Origin: Methyloversatilis discipulorum
GTDB lineage: Bacteria; Pseudomonadota; Gammaproteobacteria; Burkholderiales; Rhodocyclaceae
Direction of reading: 5' to 3'
Assembly (NCBI RefSeq): GCF_000385375.1
Contig: NZ_ARVV01000001.1
Location: 496,001 to 560,000 of the forward strand
DNA: 64,000 nt
Part shown: positions 33,555 to 43,650 of the stretch, piece by piece
How positions within the stretch are numbered: the first letter of the stretch is position 1
Layout: every line of letters begins with the position of its first letter
Made by a program: the position numbers and the translations under genes
Notes under the pieces: generated by a model
What the model saw: only the letters and a program-made list of their open reading frames with translations
The model's database searches: none
What the model was told of the DNA's origin: nothing

Positions 33555-33601
33555 CCGGCATCGGCCACTCCTGCGGGGGTTGTCGATGCCGGTTTTCTTT
33601 T
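33555..33601 (+). terminator. Intrinsic terminator of porin-permease operon
   Basis: CCGGCATCG (33555-33563) pairs with CGATGCCGG (33584-33592), followed by TTTTCTTTT. It closes the operon and separates it from promoter D. Confidence 0.88.
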
Positions 33602-33633
33602 GGCGTCGCGGTCCCCGGCTGTCCGCGCACGCC

Positions 33634-33649
33634 TACCCAGAATGGCTTA
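33634..33649 (+). promoter_or_regulatory. 7-2-7-like box, promoter D (left half intact)
   Basis: TACCCAG-AA-TGGCTTA: the left heptamer is good, the right is weak. The following 14-bp link and the CTCCCTCTTGAGAATTGTCC element are conserved with the other three promoters. Confidence 0.6.
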
Positions 33650-33663
33650 CTCCCTCTTGAGAA

Positions 33664-33692
33664 TTGTCCGGCCGATGGCGCTTGCTGATAAT
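33664..33692 (+). promoter_or_regulatory. Promoter D (no protein gene downstream)
   Basis: -35 TTGTCC (33664-33669), 17-bp spacer, -10 GATAAT (33687-33692), the best -10 of the four. Predicted start near 33699. No credible coding frame follows on this strand. A strong terminator lies at 33818-33869. Confidence 0.72.
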
Positions 33693-33698
33693 CGTATT

Positions 33699-33869
33699 GC
33701 CCTGCCTGAATCGGCGAATGACGTACTCAGGCGGAGCAAGCGGGAATGCGGGGTGCATTCCCGCCGGATGCGCAAGTCGCGGTGCGAGCGCCGCGACAAC
33801 CAACTCTCCTCACCTTCACCGGCACGTGCAGCCAGCTCCTCCTGGCGAGCACCTGCCGGTTTCTTTTTT
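33699..33869 (+). ncRNA. Candidate small RNA co-regulated with methylamine genes
   Basis: A predicted transcript of about 170 nt from promoter D to an intrinsic terminator. It can fold into a series of hairpins: GCCTGA/TCAGGC (33704-33732), a perfect 10-bp stem GCGGGAATGC/GCATTCCCGC (33740-33764), GTCGCGG/CCGCGAC (33776-33797), and the terminator stem. Between the third hairpin and the terminator lies unpaired CUCUCCUCACCUUC, and the terminator loop holds CUCCUCCU. Both resemble anti-Shine-Dalgarno sequences used by small RNAs to block ribosome sites. No open frame inside looks coding. It was not seen experimentally, so this is inference from promoter, structure and terminator. Confidence 0.6.
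33818..33869 (+). terminator. Terminator of the candidate small RNA
   Basis: ACCGGCACGTGC (33818-33829) pairs with GCACCTGCCGGT (33849-33860) with one mismatch, then TTTCTTTTTT. The loop contains a smaller GCCAG/CTGGC stem with UCCUCC exposed. It converges with the end of the gene at 33893. Confidence 0.85.
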
Positions 33870-33892
33870 CAGGTCTGCGTTAAGGGCTGCGC

Positions 33893-36007
33893 TCAGGTCT
33901 GCGGTGCGGCCGGGCTGAAACAGCTCAGGCGCAGCAGCTCTTCGGGCCGCACCGGTCGGCTGAACAGATAGCCCTGCAGGCGGTGGCAGCCGAGTTCGGT
34001 CAGCTGCGCCAGCTGCCCCGGCGTTTCCACGCCCTCGGCGACGACTTCCAGCCCCATGCTGTCGGCCAGCGAGGTGATGGCACGCACGATGGTGACGGCG
34101 TCGGAACTGCTGCGCAGCTGGCTCACGAAGCTGCGATCGATCTTCAGCGTGCGCACCGCAAAGCGCATCAGATAGGCGAGCGACGAGTAGCCGGTGCCGA
34201 AATCGTCGATGGCGAGGCTGATGCCCATGGTGTCGAGCGCGCCGAGAATGTCGGTGGTGCGCGGGATGTCCTCCATCAGCGTGCTTTCGGTGATTTCCAG
34301 TTCCAGCATGCGCGGATCGACACCGGCTTCCTGCAGCGCGCTGGTGATGTCGCTCACCAGGTCGTCGTCGCGCAGCTGCCGGCCCGACAGGTTGAAGGCG
34401 AGGTGCAGCTGCGGCTGTGTCGCCTGCAGCATGCGCAGGTCGCGCAGCGCTTCGCGCAGCGACCAGCGGCTGACCGGCACGATGAGTCCGGTCTCCTCCA
34501 GCAGCGGAATGAAGCGGTCGGGCGGCACTACGCCTTCGGTCGGGCTGTTCCAGCGCAGCAGCGCCTCGACCGTCGCCACGCGGCCGGTGCGGGTGTCGAT
34601 GATGGGCTGATAGACGAGGAAGAACTCGCGCCGTTCGAGCGCGCCGTGCAGCGCGATCTCCGCCGACAGCTCGGTGTGCGCGTGCGCATCCATGCTCTGG
34701 TCGTAGAAGCGCACCGTGTTGCGGCCCGCCGCTTTGGCGCGGTACATCGACAGGTCGGCACGGCTGAGCAGTTCGTCGACCGAGTGTCCGTTCTCCGGAA
34801 ACAGCGCGACGCCGACGCTGGCGCTGACGAAGAACTCGCGCCCCTGCACGCGCACGCCTTCGGCAAGCGCCGCCAGTATCTTTTCCGCGATCTCGGTGAC
34901 TGCGGCGCGGTCACCGGTCTCTTCCAGCAGCACGGTGAACTCGTCGCCACCCAGTCGTGCCACCGTGTCGGAGGCGCGCACGCAGCCGCGCAATCGTGCC
35001 GCCACTTCGGTCAGCAGTGCGTCGCCGACGCTGTGACCCAAGGTGTCGTTGATCACCTTGAAGCGGTCGAGGTCGATGAACAGCACGGCCAGCGGGCACT
35101 CGGTGCGCATGGCGCGGCGCATGGCCTGGCGCAGCCGGTCGGTGAACAGCCGGCGGTTGGGCAGATCGGTCAGCGCGTCCATGCCAGCCAGATACTCCAG
35201 CTGGTCCTGCGCGCGGATGCGTTCGCTGACGTCGCGCGAGGTGGCAACGTAGTGACTGATCCGTTGCTGCGCGTCGCGGATCGGGCTGATCGTCTTCTCT
35301 TCGTGATAGAGCTCGCCGTTCTTGCGCCGGTTGGTGAACACCATGCGGAACACCTCGCCGCTGCGCAGTGCACGCCACAGCCGGGCATAGACGTCGGGGC
35401 CATGCAGGCCCGATTTCAGCAGGCCGGGCGAGCGCCCCAGCACTTCTTCGGCGGAGTAGCCGGTACTGCGCTCGAAAGCTGGATTCACGTACTCGATCAG
35501 GCCGCCGGCACAGGTGATCAGCACCGCATCGCCGGCCTGGTGCGCCGCGCGCGCCAGCAGGCGAAGCTCGCGCTGCGCGGCGTCCTCAGGCGTGCCGTGG
35601 CTCACGCGCAGCAGCCAGTCGCCGGCCGCGTCGCCGGGCAGGCGGGCGCACTCGACACAGACGGCTTGTCCGTTGTCGCACAGATGCCAGACGTGGCGGC
35701 TCACGTCGCCGCCGCTGTCCGCGCAGAAAGATGGCCAGTGCGAGCAACCGTCGTCGTCGAGTTCGCGGAACAGGGTGTGTACCGCCCGGCCCTGGACAGG
35801 GGGCAGTGTGTCGGGCCAGCCGATCTGGTGCAGGACGCGGCCGTCACCGGCAAGCCGCAGCAGTGCGACCGGCGCCGATTGCGGCGCGTCGCCGACCGCC
35901 GCGGCGAAGGCGTCCGGGAAGGAAACGTGCTGCGTGCATGGCATATCCATGGCGCTGCAGCTGAACAGTGCGGAAACGACGGCCATCGTGCATCCCCCGG
36001 TCTTCAT
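33893..36007 (-). CDS. PAS-GGDEF-EAL cyclic-di-GMP protein
   Basis: A 704-residue signalling protein. Order: an N-terminal sensor region without clear signal peptide (1-145), a PAS domain (about 150-265), a diguanylate cyclase domain with GGDEF intact (353-357) and an I-site RASD five residues before it, then an EAL phosphodiesterase domain (EAL at 481-483, with NLSGRQL, EITES, DDFGTGYSSL, KIDRSF and VAEGVE all present). Both catalytic sets look intact, so the balance of synthesis and breakdown is unknown. The start could also be the ATG 21 bp downstream. No partner gene. Confidence 0.93.
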   Translation of the reverse strand: MKTGGCTMAVVSALFSCSAMDMPCTQHVSFPDAFAAAVGDAPQSAPVALLRLAGDGRVLHQIGWPDTLPPVQGRAVHTLFRELDDDGCSHWPSFCADSGGDVSRHVWHLCDNGQAVCVECARLPGDAAGDWLLRVSHGTPEDAAQRELRLLARAAHQAGDAVLITCAGGLIEYVNPAFERSTGYSAEEVLGRSPGLLKSGLHGPDVYARLWRALRSGEVFRMVFTNRRKNGELYHEEKTISPIRDAQQRISHYVATSRDVSERIRAQDQLEYLAGMDALTDLPNRRLFTDRLRQAMRRAMRTECPLAVLFIDLDRFKVINDTLGHSVGDALLTEVAARLRGCVRASDTVARLGGDEFTVLLEETGDRAAVTEIAEKILAALAEGVRVQGREFFVSASVGVALFPENGHSVDELLSRADLSMYRAKAAGRNTVRFYDQSMDAHAHTELSAEIALHGALERREFFLVYQPIIDTRTGRVATVEALLRWNSPTEGVVPPDRFIPLLEETGLIVPVSRWSLREALRDLRMLQATQPQLHLAFNLSGRQLRDDDLVSDITSALQEAGVDPRMLELEITESTLMEDIPRTTDILGALDTMGISLAIDDFGTGYSSLAYLMRFAVRTLKIDRSFVSQLRSSSDAVTIVRAITSLADSMGLEVVAEGVETPGQLAQLTELGCHRLQGYLFSRPVRPEELLRLSCFSPAAPQT

Positions 36008-36169
36008 GGCAGCGTCCTGTAGCCGGATGTCCGGATCAGGCTGCGTTGAGTGTCGGGCGGGGTTCGGGCCCTCGTGCGCGCTCTGCGGCGCGCCTTCTTC
36101 TGCAGCTTACGGTTCGCGCAGGTGCGGTCTTGAGGGCGCCTGTCACGCCGGCGCCCTCGGGACTGGATG

Positions 36170-36802
36170 CTACTGGCCGGCGCCGGCCCTCGGCGTGCCG
36201 CCGCCGAGCGGCTGCATCATGTCCTTGGCGACGTCCTCGATGCGCCGGCGCTGAGCGCGGGCGGTCTTGCGCAGCATTTCGAAGGCGGGCTGGCGATCGA
36301 TGCGCAGGCGCTCCATCAGGATGCCGACGGCGATGCTGATTTCGCGACGCTCGTCGAGGGCGCGCTGCAGGTGCTGCCCGGTACTGCGCAGCTGGCGCAG
36401 CTCTTCCGAGCGCGCCAGTGCGGTGCGCAGCGTGGGCAGCAGCTGTTCGACGTCGAGCGGCTTGACCAGATAGGCCAGCGCACCGCGCTCGATGGCGCTG
36501 CGCACCCGACCCGGGTCGCCAAAGGCGGTCAGGAAGATCAGCGGCAGGCTGTGGTGCTCGCGCAGCACCGCCGCGAACTCGAGCCCGGTCATGCCCGGCA
36601 GCTTCTCGTCGAGGATGACCAGATCGATGCGCGTCGTCCCGAGCAGCGCCAGCGCCTCTTCGGCCGAGCGCGCGACATGGACGCCGTAGCCGTGAGCGCG
36701 CAGCCCGTCGCCCAGCGTGGCTGCGTTCAGCCGGTCGTCCTCAACCAGCAGCAGTTGCGGGCTGGTGTCGTCGTATGTGTGCATGGTCGCGGGTCTCGTC
36801 AA
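36170..36802 (-). CDS. ANTAR-domain response regulator
   Basis: A 210-residue protein with an N-terminal receiver domain (LLLVEDDRLN, phospho-acceptor aspartate in VILDEKLPGM near 65, lysine in YLVKPLD) and a C-terminal ANTAR domain (about 140-190: REISIAVGILMERLRIDRQP and the following RKTAR). ANTAR domains bind paired RNA hairpins and prevent transcription termination, as in AmiR, NasR and EutV. It overlaps the kinase gene upstream by 44-62 bp, so the start is at 36802 or 36784. Its RNA targets are unknown here. Confidence 0.93.
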   Translation of the reverse strand: MTRPATMHTYDDTSPQLLLVEDDRLNAATLGDGLRAHGYGVHVARSAEEALALLGTTRIDLVILDEKLPGMTGLEFAAVLREHHSLPLIFLTAFGDPGRVRSAIERGALAYLVKPLDVEQLLPTLRTALARSEELRQLRSTGQHLQRALDERREISIAVGILMERLRIDRQPAFEMLRKTARAQRRRIEDVAKDMMQPLGGGTPRAGAGQ

Positions 36803-38276
36803 ACGTAATGATGGGCGGCCGCAGCGCGAGGCGCGTCAATACGCGTCCCGGCTGCTGGCGAAAATCCAGTGTGGCGTGCTCGGTCGGCAGCAGTGCGGCC
36901 AGCAGTTCGAGGCCCTGGCCGAGGCCGCGGCGTGCGGCGAAATCGAAGCCGGGCGGCAGCTCGCCACCGTTGCCGATGACGATGAGTGCGCCGTCGTCGT
37001 CCGTCGACAGTTCGACGTCCACGCCGGCGTCGCGGTCGACCTGCCGGTGCTTGACCGCATTCATCAGCAGTTCGTTGAGCACGATGGCCAGCGGCACCGC
37101 TTCGCTGTCGGCCAGACGCAGTTCGAAGGCGCTGAGGTCGTGCACGTCGAGCTTCACCCGGGCGTCGAACAGGCCTTCGATGCTGCCGGCAATCATGCGC
37201 AGGAATTCGCCGAGCTGGACCGGGGCGCCGGCCTGACTGCCCTGCAGCTCGTGGATGACGGCGATCGATCGAACTTGGCTGATGGCGCCGGTCAGCGCGT
37301 GGGCGAGCGCCGGGTGTTGTCCGGCGCAGCGACGCAGCAGTCCGACCACGCCCTGCAGGCTGTTCTTGATGCGGTGGTGCGCCTCACGCACCAGCGTTTC
37401 GCGCTGCCGCTCGGCCTGCGCCAGCCGGTGAGCCTCGGCTTCCTTGCGCGCCGTGATGTCCTCGGCGACACCGGCCACGCGTGCATGGCCGTCCTGCGCC
37501 TGCCACGGAAAGGCGCGGCAGTGCAGCCAGCGCAGGCCGCCATTGCGGTCGGCGACGCGTACCTCGACTTGCGCTACCTCGCCCTGCGCCTGAGCGGCGA
37601 GAAAGGCTTCGAAACGCGATCGGTCGGGTGGTGCCACCGCTTGTGCCCAGCCGTTCAGATCGCCCGGGTGCTCGCCGTTCGGCAGTGCGCTGATGTCCGA
37701 AAAGGCCGGGCTGGCGTAGTACAGCGCACGCGTGTGCGGATCGCTGACCCAGAAGATTTCGCGGATGTGTTCGGCCAGCAGATAGAAGCGCTCCTGCGCT
37801 GCACGCAGTGCGGCCTCGGCCTGCTTGCGTTCGCGGATGTCGCGCACGACCGCGATGACCGCGGGCCCGCCGGCGAACTCGATGCGCGAGCCGACGACTT
37901 CGACCGCGACCGTTTCACCGTCACGGGTGAGCGCCACGCCATCGAGGTAACGCGTGCTGCGCTTGATCGCCAGCTCGTCGAAACAGGCCTGGACGCGCGT
38001 CTCCTCGGACGGCGGGTAGAGCATGGATACGTGCTTGCCGGCGACTTCGGCGGGGCGGTAGCCCAGCAGTTCGCTTGCCGCGCCGTTCATGTGCATGATC
38101 ACGCCGCGCGGCGTCATCAGAAGCAGCGCGTCGGCGATGCCCTCGAACAGCTCCGGGAAGGCGGGGATGCCTATGGCATCAGCGTCGCGCTCACTCTTCC
38201 CCGGTCGCGTGCCCGCGACCTCGCCGCCCGGAAGGCCCGGTGCGGGTGCTGCTGGGAATGCAAATTCGCGAACCAT
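36741..38276 (-). CDS. PAS-PAS HisKA_2 sensor histidine kinase
   Basis: A 511-residue cytoplasmic kinase. Two PAS domains (about 40-155 and 165-290), then the HisKA_2 phospho-acceptor motif REAHHRIKNSLQGVVGLLRR near 305, then an HATPase domain with VLNELLMNAVKH and a late GLGQGLELL. No membrane segments, so it senses an internal signal, perhaps redox, gas or a small ligand bound by a PAS domain. It precedes and overlaps the ANTAR regulator, which is the likely partner. HisKA_2 kinases often pair with ANTAR regulators. The stretch 38277-38631 upstream has no recognised element. Confidence 0.9.
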   Translation of the reverse strand: MVREFAFPAAPAPGLPGGEVAGTRPGKSERDADAIGIPAFPELFEGIADALLLMTPRGVIMHMNGAASELLGYRPAEVAGKHVSMLYPPSEETRVQACFDELAIKRSTRYLDGVALTRDGETVAVEVVGSRIEFAGGPAVIAVVRDIRERKQAEAALRAAQERFYLLAEHIREIFWVSDPHTRALYYASPAFSDISALPNGEHPGDLNGWAQAVAPPDRSRFEAFLAAQAQGEVAQVEVRVADRNGGLRWLHCRAFPWQAQDGHARVAGVAEDITARKEAEAHRLAQAERQRETLVREAHHRIKNSLQGVVGLLRRCAGQHPALAHALTGAISQVRSIAVIHELQGSQAGAPVQLGEFLRMIAGSIEGLFDARVKLDVHDLSAFELRLADSEAVPLAIVLNELLMNAVKHRQVDRDAGVDVELSTDDDGALIVIGNGGELPPGFDFAARRGLGQGLELLAALLPTEHATLDFRQQPGRVLTRLALRPPIITFDETRDHAHIRRHQPATAAG

Positions 38277-38631
38277 CGTGGTGCGCCCCCCTGGCTGCGC
38301 CTGTGTTGCCGTACTCGAAAGCTTCGCGCTGGGGCCGGGCGCTGGGCGTACGCAAATCCGTTGCCACCAGATGCGTGGCTGTTCTCAATTCAAGTTTAGC
38401 GCAAGCACGGCGGCGGATTCGGGCCACGAAATGCTTTGCTGCGGCCATTTGTAACGATCGGGTTCCGGAGCGGATGGGAAAACGATACGCGCGCCTGCTG
38501 GCGAGGGCGGCGACCGCGAAGGGAGGCGATCACGCGTCGGCGCCGAAGGCGGTGTGCATGCCCAGAGGGGGCGGAAAACAGCGTGGCGGCGGCCGGGGTT
38601 GCCCCGCGCGAAATGCCGGAGCAACGCCGGG

Positions 38632-39018
38632 TCAGCCGCTCCAGAATCGAGCGCTCAGCACCAGCGCCCACACCAGGAGCAGGTTGAGCAGCGAAACCAT
38701 GACGGCGGCCGAGCCGATGTCCTTGGCGCGCTTGGCCAGCGCATGGTTCTCCAGCGAAATGCGGTCGACGGTGGCTTCGACCGCGGAATTGAGCAGTTCG
38801 ACGATCAGCACCAGCAGCACCGAGAACACCATCAGCGCGCGTTCGACGCCGCTGTTGCCGAGCCACAGCGCCAGCGGCAGCAGCAGCACGGCGGCGATCA
38901 CCTCCTGGCGGAAGGCGTCTTCGTGACGGAAGGCAGCACCCAGACCTTCGGCCGAGTAGCGGGTGGCATTGAGCAGGCGGCGCAGGCCGGTCTTGCCCTT
39001 GAACGGACTTTCTTGCAT
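38632..39018 (-). CDS. dgkA: Diacylglycerol kinase DgkA
   Basis: A 128-residue membrane enzyme phosphorylating diacylglycerol to phosphatidic acid, recycling the product of membrane-derived oligosaccharide and LPS modification. Three helices are visible. The family signature ELLNSAVEATVDRI is intact, with the substrate-site glutamate, followed by HALAKRAKDIGSAAV. It follows tpx; a GCAGGGCGCC inverted repeat (39044-39066) lies between. Confidence 0.96.
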   Translation of the reverse strand: MQESPFKGKTGLRRLLNATRYSAEGLGAAFRHEDAFRQEVIAAVLLLPLALWLGNSGVERALMVFSVLLVLIVELLNSAVEATVDRISLENHALAKRAKDIGSAAVMVSLLNLLLVWALVLSARFWSG

Positions 39019-39075
39019 CGGCTCAGCGTAGTGCGGGAATGTTGCAGGGCGCCGACCGGCGCCCTGCGGAGGTAC

Positions 39076-39579
39076 TTACTTCAGCGCGGCCAGTGCGGCG
39101 GCGTAGTCGGGTTCCTGCTTGATCTCCGGCACCAGTTCGGCGTGCAGCACGGTGTCGTCGGCGTCGAGCACCAGTACCGCGCGCGCGGTCAGGCCGGCCA
39201 GCGGGCCGTCGATGATCTCGACGCCGTAATTGGCCATGAACTCGCGGCCGCGCAGCGTGGACAGCGATTGCACGTTCTGCAGGCCTTCCGTTTCGCAGAA
39301 GCGCTTCATCGCGAACGGCAGGTCGGCGGAAATGACCAGCACGACGGTGTTGGCGATGTTGCCGGCCTGTTCGTTGAACTTGCGGGTCGAGGTCTGGCAC
39401 ACCGGGGTGTCCAGGCTGGGCACGATGTTGAGCACCTTGCGCTTGCCGGCGAGGCCGGCAAGCGACACGTCGGCCAGGTCGGTGCCGACCAGCGTGAAAG
39501 CTGGCGCCTTGGTGCCCTTGGCCGGGAAGTGACCGGCGAGGTGGATGGGGTTGCCGGCGAGCGTGACGGTCTGGGTCAT
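39076..39579 (-). CDS. tpx: Thiol peroxidase Tpx
   Basis: A 167-residue atypical 2-Cys peroxiredoxin, reducing peroxides with thioredoxin. The peroxidatic cysteine is in [15 protein letters not shown] and the resolving cysteine in [10 protein letters not shown]. The family start [18 protein letters not shown] is present. Cytoplasmic, as no signal peptide is seen. It lies between dgkA and the DUF3426 gene, all on the minus strand. Confidence 0.96.
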   Translation of the reverse strand: MTQTVTLAGNPIHLAGHFPAKGTKAPAFTLVGTDLADVSLAGLAGKRKVLNIVPSLDTPVCQTSTRKFNEQAGNIANTVVLVISADLPFAMKRFCETEGLQNVQSLSTLRGREFMANYGVEIIDGPLAGLTARAVLVLDADDTVLHAELVPEIKQEPDYAAALAALK

Positions 39580-39625
39580 GGGTATTCCTCCTTGTGCGGG
39601 GCGCTGCGGGGACCCGATCGGTCGA

Positions 39626-40837
39626 TCAGGGATAGAAGACGTAGAGGCGGTAGCCGCCGGCGTTGGTGTCGGTCGGGTCGACCAGCACGCTGACCGCCTG
39701 TTCCGATGCGGCAGCGAATTCGCTGCCCTGACGGTCGGCCGGCAGGTAGTCGGCAGGTGCGAGCACGCGGCGCACGATGGGCCGGTCGCTGGTGTCGGTC
39801 AGGCTCAGTTCGAGGTGCGGCCAGTCCTGCGCGTGCGTGGCGCCGTTGCGCAGCAGCGCGTTCAGACGCAGCAGCGGCGCCCGTTCGCTGTCCGGATTCA
39901 GTTCCGACGACTCGATGCTGATCAGGTCTGCACGACGCGGCGCAGGCAGCGTGCAGCCGAGGCGGGCGCAGACCTGTTCGAACAGCGGCTTCAGTGCCGG
40001 TTGCGCGATCACCAGTTCGGTGCGGAACAGATAGGCAAGCTGGGCGGCGGCCAGCAGCAAGAGCAGCAGGATGCCTGCGCTCCACAGCGTCGTCTTCAGC
40101 GCGCCGCGGCGAGGCGCCTGGTCTTCGCCATACAGTTCGCGGCGGATGCGCTGTACCGCCGGGTCGCGCACCGGTTCGAGCGCCGGCGGCGGGTCGAGCA
40201 GGGGATCGCGCGCGGACGTCGCGGGCGCGGCGACGATGTCGTCGTCGGGTGCCGGCGCGGCTTCGAGTTCGACGATGTCCAGCGGCTGCGTGACGTCCGG
40301 ATCGGGCTCGGGCGCCGCCTCGCCTGCAGCGGTCGCGCCGGGATGGTCGTCGACGGGGGCTTCGTTTTCGGTGGTGGCCTCGGCGGCTTCTGCCGGCGCC
40401 ATGTCATCGGCGCGCGTCTGCCAGTAGTCGGTGGTGCGCTCGACCAGCGCTTCCATGCTGTCGCCGGGCTGCGGCGAGGGCGGCGCGTCGGCGCTGCCGA
40501 CGTCGAGGTCCAGCCGTTCGGTGGTGACGGCGGCCGGGTCGTCCGCCAGCAGTTCGATGTCCGGCTCTGCCGCGAAGGTCAGCGTGGCATGGCTGTGTTC
40601 GGGTTCGTCCGCGACCGGCGCTGCGTTCTCGATGTCGGTGGCGGCGGACGGCGGTGCGAGGTCTGCGGCGGCGGGTGCCGGAGTGTCACCGCTTTTCGGG
40701 AGCGGCACGTCCACCATTGCGTCGACAGCGTCGAACACCGTGTGGCAGCGGCCGCAGCGCACGCGGCCTTCGCGTGCCCGGAGCTGCACCGTGTCGACGC
40801 GGAAGACGGTGGCGCAGGCCGGGCAGCGGGACAGCAT
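39626..40837 (-). CDS. Zinc-ribbon DUF3426 membrane protein
   Basis: A 403-residue protein with an N-terminal MJ0042-type zinc finger (CPACATVF, then CGRCHTVFD), a long acidic and alanine-rich low-complexity linker, one membrane helix near 265-290 ([20 protein letters not shown]), and a C-terminal DUF3426 domain that is likely periplasmic. Function unknown, but it is conserved behind prmA in betaproteobacteria. Its ATG overlaps the prmA stop (TGATG), so it is coupled to accB-accC-prmA. Confidence 0.85.
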   Translation of the reverse strand: MLSRCPACATVFRVDTVQLRAREGRVRCGRCHTVFDAVDAMVDVPLPKSGDTPAPAAADLAPPSAATDIENAAPVADEPEHSHATLTFAAEPDIELLADDPAAVTTERLDLDVGSADAPPSPQPGDSMEALVERTTDYWQTRADDMAPAEAAEATTENEAPVDDHPGATAAGEAAPEPDPDVTQPLDIVELEAAPAPDDDIVAAPATSARDPLLDPPPALEPVRDPAVQRIRRELYGEDQAPRRGALKTTLWSAGILLLLLLAAAQLAYLFRTELVIAQPALKPLFEQVCARLGCTLPAPRRADLISIESSELNPDSERAPLLRLNALLRNGATHAQDWPHLELSLTDTSDRPIVRRVLAPADYLPADRQGSEFAAASEQAVSVLVDPTDTNAGGYRLYVFYP

Positions 40838-41784
40838 CAGACGCGCGTCCCGGTCAGCAGCACCCAGCCTTCCCGCTCGCCGGCAACCTCCAGTTCGAAG
40901 GCCGGGCGGTAGGCGGCGCGCACCATGTCGGTCTGCGCGGCGAGGATGCCGGACAGCGCGATGCGTCCGCCGCTGCGCGTGAGACCGCACAGCAGCGGCG
41001 CCAGCACGGTGAGCGGGTTGGCCAGGATGTTGGCCACCACGACGTCGGCCGTGTGGTCGATGTTTTCGCGCGAATGCAGCAGTTCCAGCGTGGCGCCGTT
41101 GCGCTCGGCGTTGTAGCGGGCGGCGTCCATCGCGTGCGGGTCGATGTCGGTGCCGGTCACGCGCGCGGCACCGAGCTTGGCGGCGGCGAGCGCGAGGATG
41201 CCGGAGCCGCAGCCGTAGTCGATCACCGTTTCGCCGCCGCGGATGACTGAATCCAGCCATTCGAGGCAGAGCCGGGTGGTCGGGTGCGAGCCGGTGCCGA
41301 AGGCCATGCCCGGGTCGAGCGTGATGTTGATCGCCGCAGGATCGGGCTGGTCATGCCAGGACGGCACGATCCACAGACGCTTCGATACCGGGATGGGCTC
41401 GAACTGGGCCTGCGTGATGCGCACCCAGTTCTGCTCGTCCAGCGGCGAGGTCGTGTAAGGGGGCGGTGCTGTCAGGCCGGCCTGTTCGGCCGCTTCCGCC
41501 ATCGCGGTCGCGTAGTCGGCGTCGCGGTCGAACAGCGCGTGGATGCGCGAATGCGGCCACAGCTCGACGGCGACCGGCATGCCGGGTTCGCCGAACTGCG
41601 GCTTTTCGTCCGGCGTGCCGGCGTCGGCGTCCTCGATGTCGACCGACAATGCGCCCGCTTCGAGCAGCGCGTCCGACAGTGCCTCGGCGTTGGCCGAGTC
41701 GGCCAGCAGCGTGACGGTGATCCAGCCGCCCGCCTGCTGCTCGCCCGCCTGCTGCTCGCCCGGCTGTTCGCGCGATTCGCTCAT
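40837..41784 (-). CDS. prmA: Ribosomal protein L11 methyltransferase PrmA
   Basis: A 315-residue SAM-dependent enzyme that trimethylates L11. The SAM site is [20 protein letters not shown], followed by [17 protein letters not shown]. The catalytic-region motif [11 protein letters not shown] is present. The N-terminus starts [20 protein letters not shown], where a 15-bp tandem duplication (around 41729-41758) lengthens the tail. The start overlaps the accC stop (ATGA). Confidence 0.95.
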   Translation of the reverse strand: MSESREQPGEQQAGEQQAGGWITVTLLADSANAEALSDALLEAGALSVDIEDADAGTPDEKPQFGEPGMPVAVELWPHSRIHALFDRDADYATAMAEAAEQAGLTAPPPYTTSPLDEQNWVRITQAQFEPIPVSKRLWIVPSWHDQPDPAAINITLDPGMAFGTGSHPTTRLCLEWLDSVIRGGETVIDYGCGSGILALAAAKLGAARVTGTDIDPHAMDAARYNAERNGATLELLHSRENIDHTADVVVANILANPLTVLAPLLCGLTRSGGRIALSGILAAQTDMVRAAYRPAFELEVAGEREGWVLLTGTRV

Positions 41785-43142
41785 TTGACCTTGGCCGCTT
41801 CCTGCGCCGCGAGCTTCTGCTCGAGGTAGTGGATGCTGGTGCCGCCATCCATGAAGCGGGTGTCGTGCATCAGTTCCTGGTGCAGCGGGATATTGGTCTT
41901 GATGCCGCTGACAATCATTTCCGACAGCGCGATGCGCATGCGGCGGATCGCCTGGTCGCGCGTGTCGCCGTAGGTGATCACCTTGCCTATCATCGAGTCG
42001 TAGTGCGGCGGCACGGTGTAGCCCTGATACACGTGCGAATCGACGCGCACGCCGGGGCCACCCGGCGGGTGATAGCCGGTGATCTTGCCCGGGCTGGGCG
42101 TGAACTTGTACGGGTCTTCGGCGTTGATGCGGCATTCCAGCGCGTGGCCGGTCAGCTTGATGTCGCGCTGCTTGAAGCGCAGCTTTTCGCCGGCGGCGAC
42201 GCGGATCTGCTCCTGCACCAGGTCGATGCCGGTGATCAGTTCGGTCACCGGGTGCTCGACCTGGATGCGGGTGTTCATTTCGATGAAATAGAACTCGCCG
42301 TTCTCATAAAGGAACTCGAAGGTGCCGGCGCCGCGGTAGTTGATGCGGCGGCAGGCCTCGGCACAGCGCTCGCCGACGCGGGCGATCAGCCGTGCCGGAA
42401 CACCCGGTGCCGGTGCTTCCTCGATGATCTTCTGATGGCGGCGCTGCATGGAGCAGTCGCGTTCGCCCAGATAGACGGCGTTGCCGTGTGCGTCGGCCAG
42501 CACCTGGATTTCGATATGGCGCGGGTTCTCGAGGAACTTCTCCATGTACACGGCGGGGTTGTTGAATGCCGCGCCGGCTTCTGCACGGGTCATCTGCACC
42601 GCGTTGATCAGCGCCGCCTCGGTGTGCACGGTACGCATGCCGCGTCCGCCGCCGCCGCCGGCCGCCTTGATGATGACCGGGTAGCCTATGCCACGCGCGA
42701 TGCGGACGATTTCCTTCGGGTCGTCGCCGAGCGCGCCTTCGGAGCCGGGTACGCAGGGTACGCCGGCCGCCTTCATCGCGTCCTTGGCCGACACCTTGTC
42801 ACCCATCAGCGTGATGGTTTCGGGGCGCGGACCGATGAACACGAAGCCGCTGCGCTCGACGCGTTCGGCGAAATCCGCGTTCTCGGACAGGAAGCCGTAA
42901 CCGGGGTGGATGGCTTCGGCATCGGTCACTTCGGCGGCCGAAATGATGGCGGGGATATTCAGGTAGGACTGGCCGGACGGCGCCGGGCCGATACAGACCG
43001 ACTCGTCGGCCAGTCTGACGTACTTCGCCTCGGTGTCGGCTTCGGAGTGCACCGCCACGGTGCGGATGCCCAGCTCGCGGCAGGCGCGCAGGATGCGCAG
43101 CGCAATCTCGCCACGGTTCGCGATCAGAATTTTTCCGAACAT
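41781..43142 (-). CDS. accC: Acetyl-CoA carboxylase biotin carboxylase AccC
   Basis: A 453-residue enzyme that carboxylates the biotin of AccB with ATP and bicarbonate, the first step of fatty acid synthesis. The N-terminal [17 protein letters not shown], the ATP-grasp glycine-rich loop [11 protein letters not shown] and the catalytic [16 protein letters not shown] are intact. The start at 43142 lies 11 bp after the accB stop. Operon accB-accC-prmA-DUF3426. Confidence 0.98.
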   Translation of the reverse strand: MFGKILIANRGEIALRILRACRELGIRTVAVHSEADTEAKYVRLADESVCIGPAPSGQSYLNIPAIISAAEVTDAEAIHPGYGFLSENADFAERVERSGFVFIGPRPETITLMGDKVSAKDAMKAAGVPCVPGSEGALGDDPKEIVRIARGIGYPVIIKAAGGGGGRGMRTVHTEAALINAVQMTRAEAGAAFNNPAVYMEKFLENPRHIEIQVLADAHGNAVYLGERDCSMQRRHQKIIEEAPAPGVPARLIARVGERCAEACRRINYRGAGTFEFLYENGEFYFIEMNTRIQVEHPVTELITGIDLVQEQIRVAAGEKLRFKQRDIKLTGHALECRINAEDPYKFTPSPGKITGYHPPGGPGVRVDSHVYQGYTVPPHYDSMIGKVITYGDTRDQAIRRMRIALSEMIVSGIKTNIPLHQELMHDTRFMDGGTSIHYLEQKLAAQEAAKVK

Positions 43143-43153
43143 GGGGTGGTCGC

Positions 43154-43606
<453 letters not shown>

Positions 43607-43650
43607 GGTGTATCCCCGCGTAAGCCGGCCTTCGTTGTGCCGGCGAGTGT

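Noticed and set aside
33664..33918. Small protein gene downstream of promoter D
   Set aside because: The open frame has no ribosome site, reads through the hairpins and the terminator, and has no protein-like composition, so an RNA is more likely.
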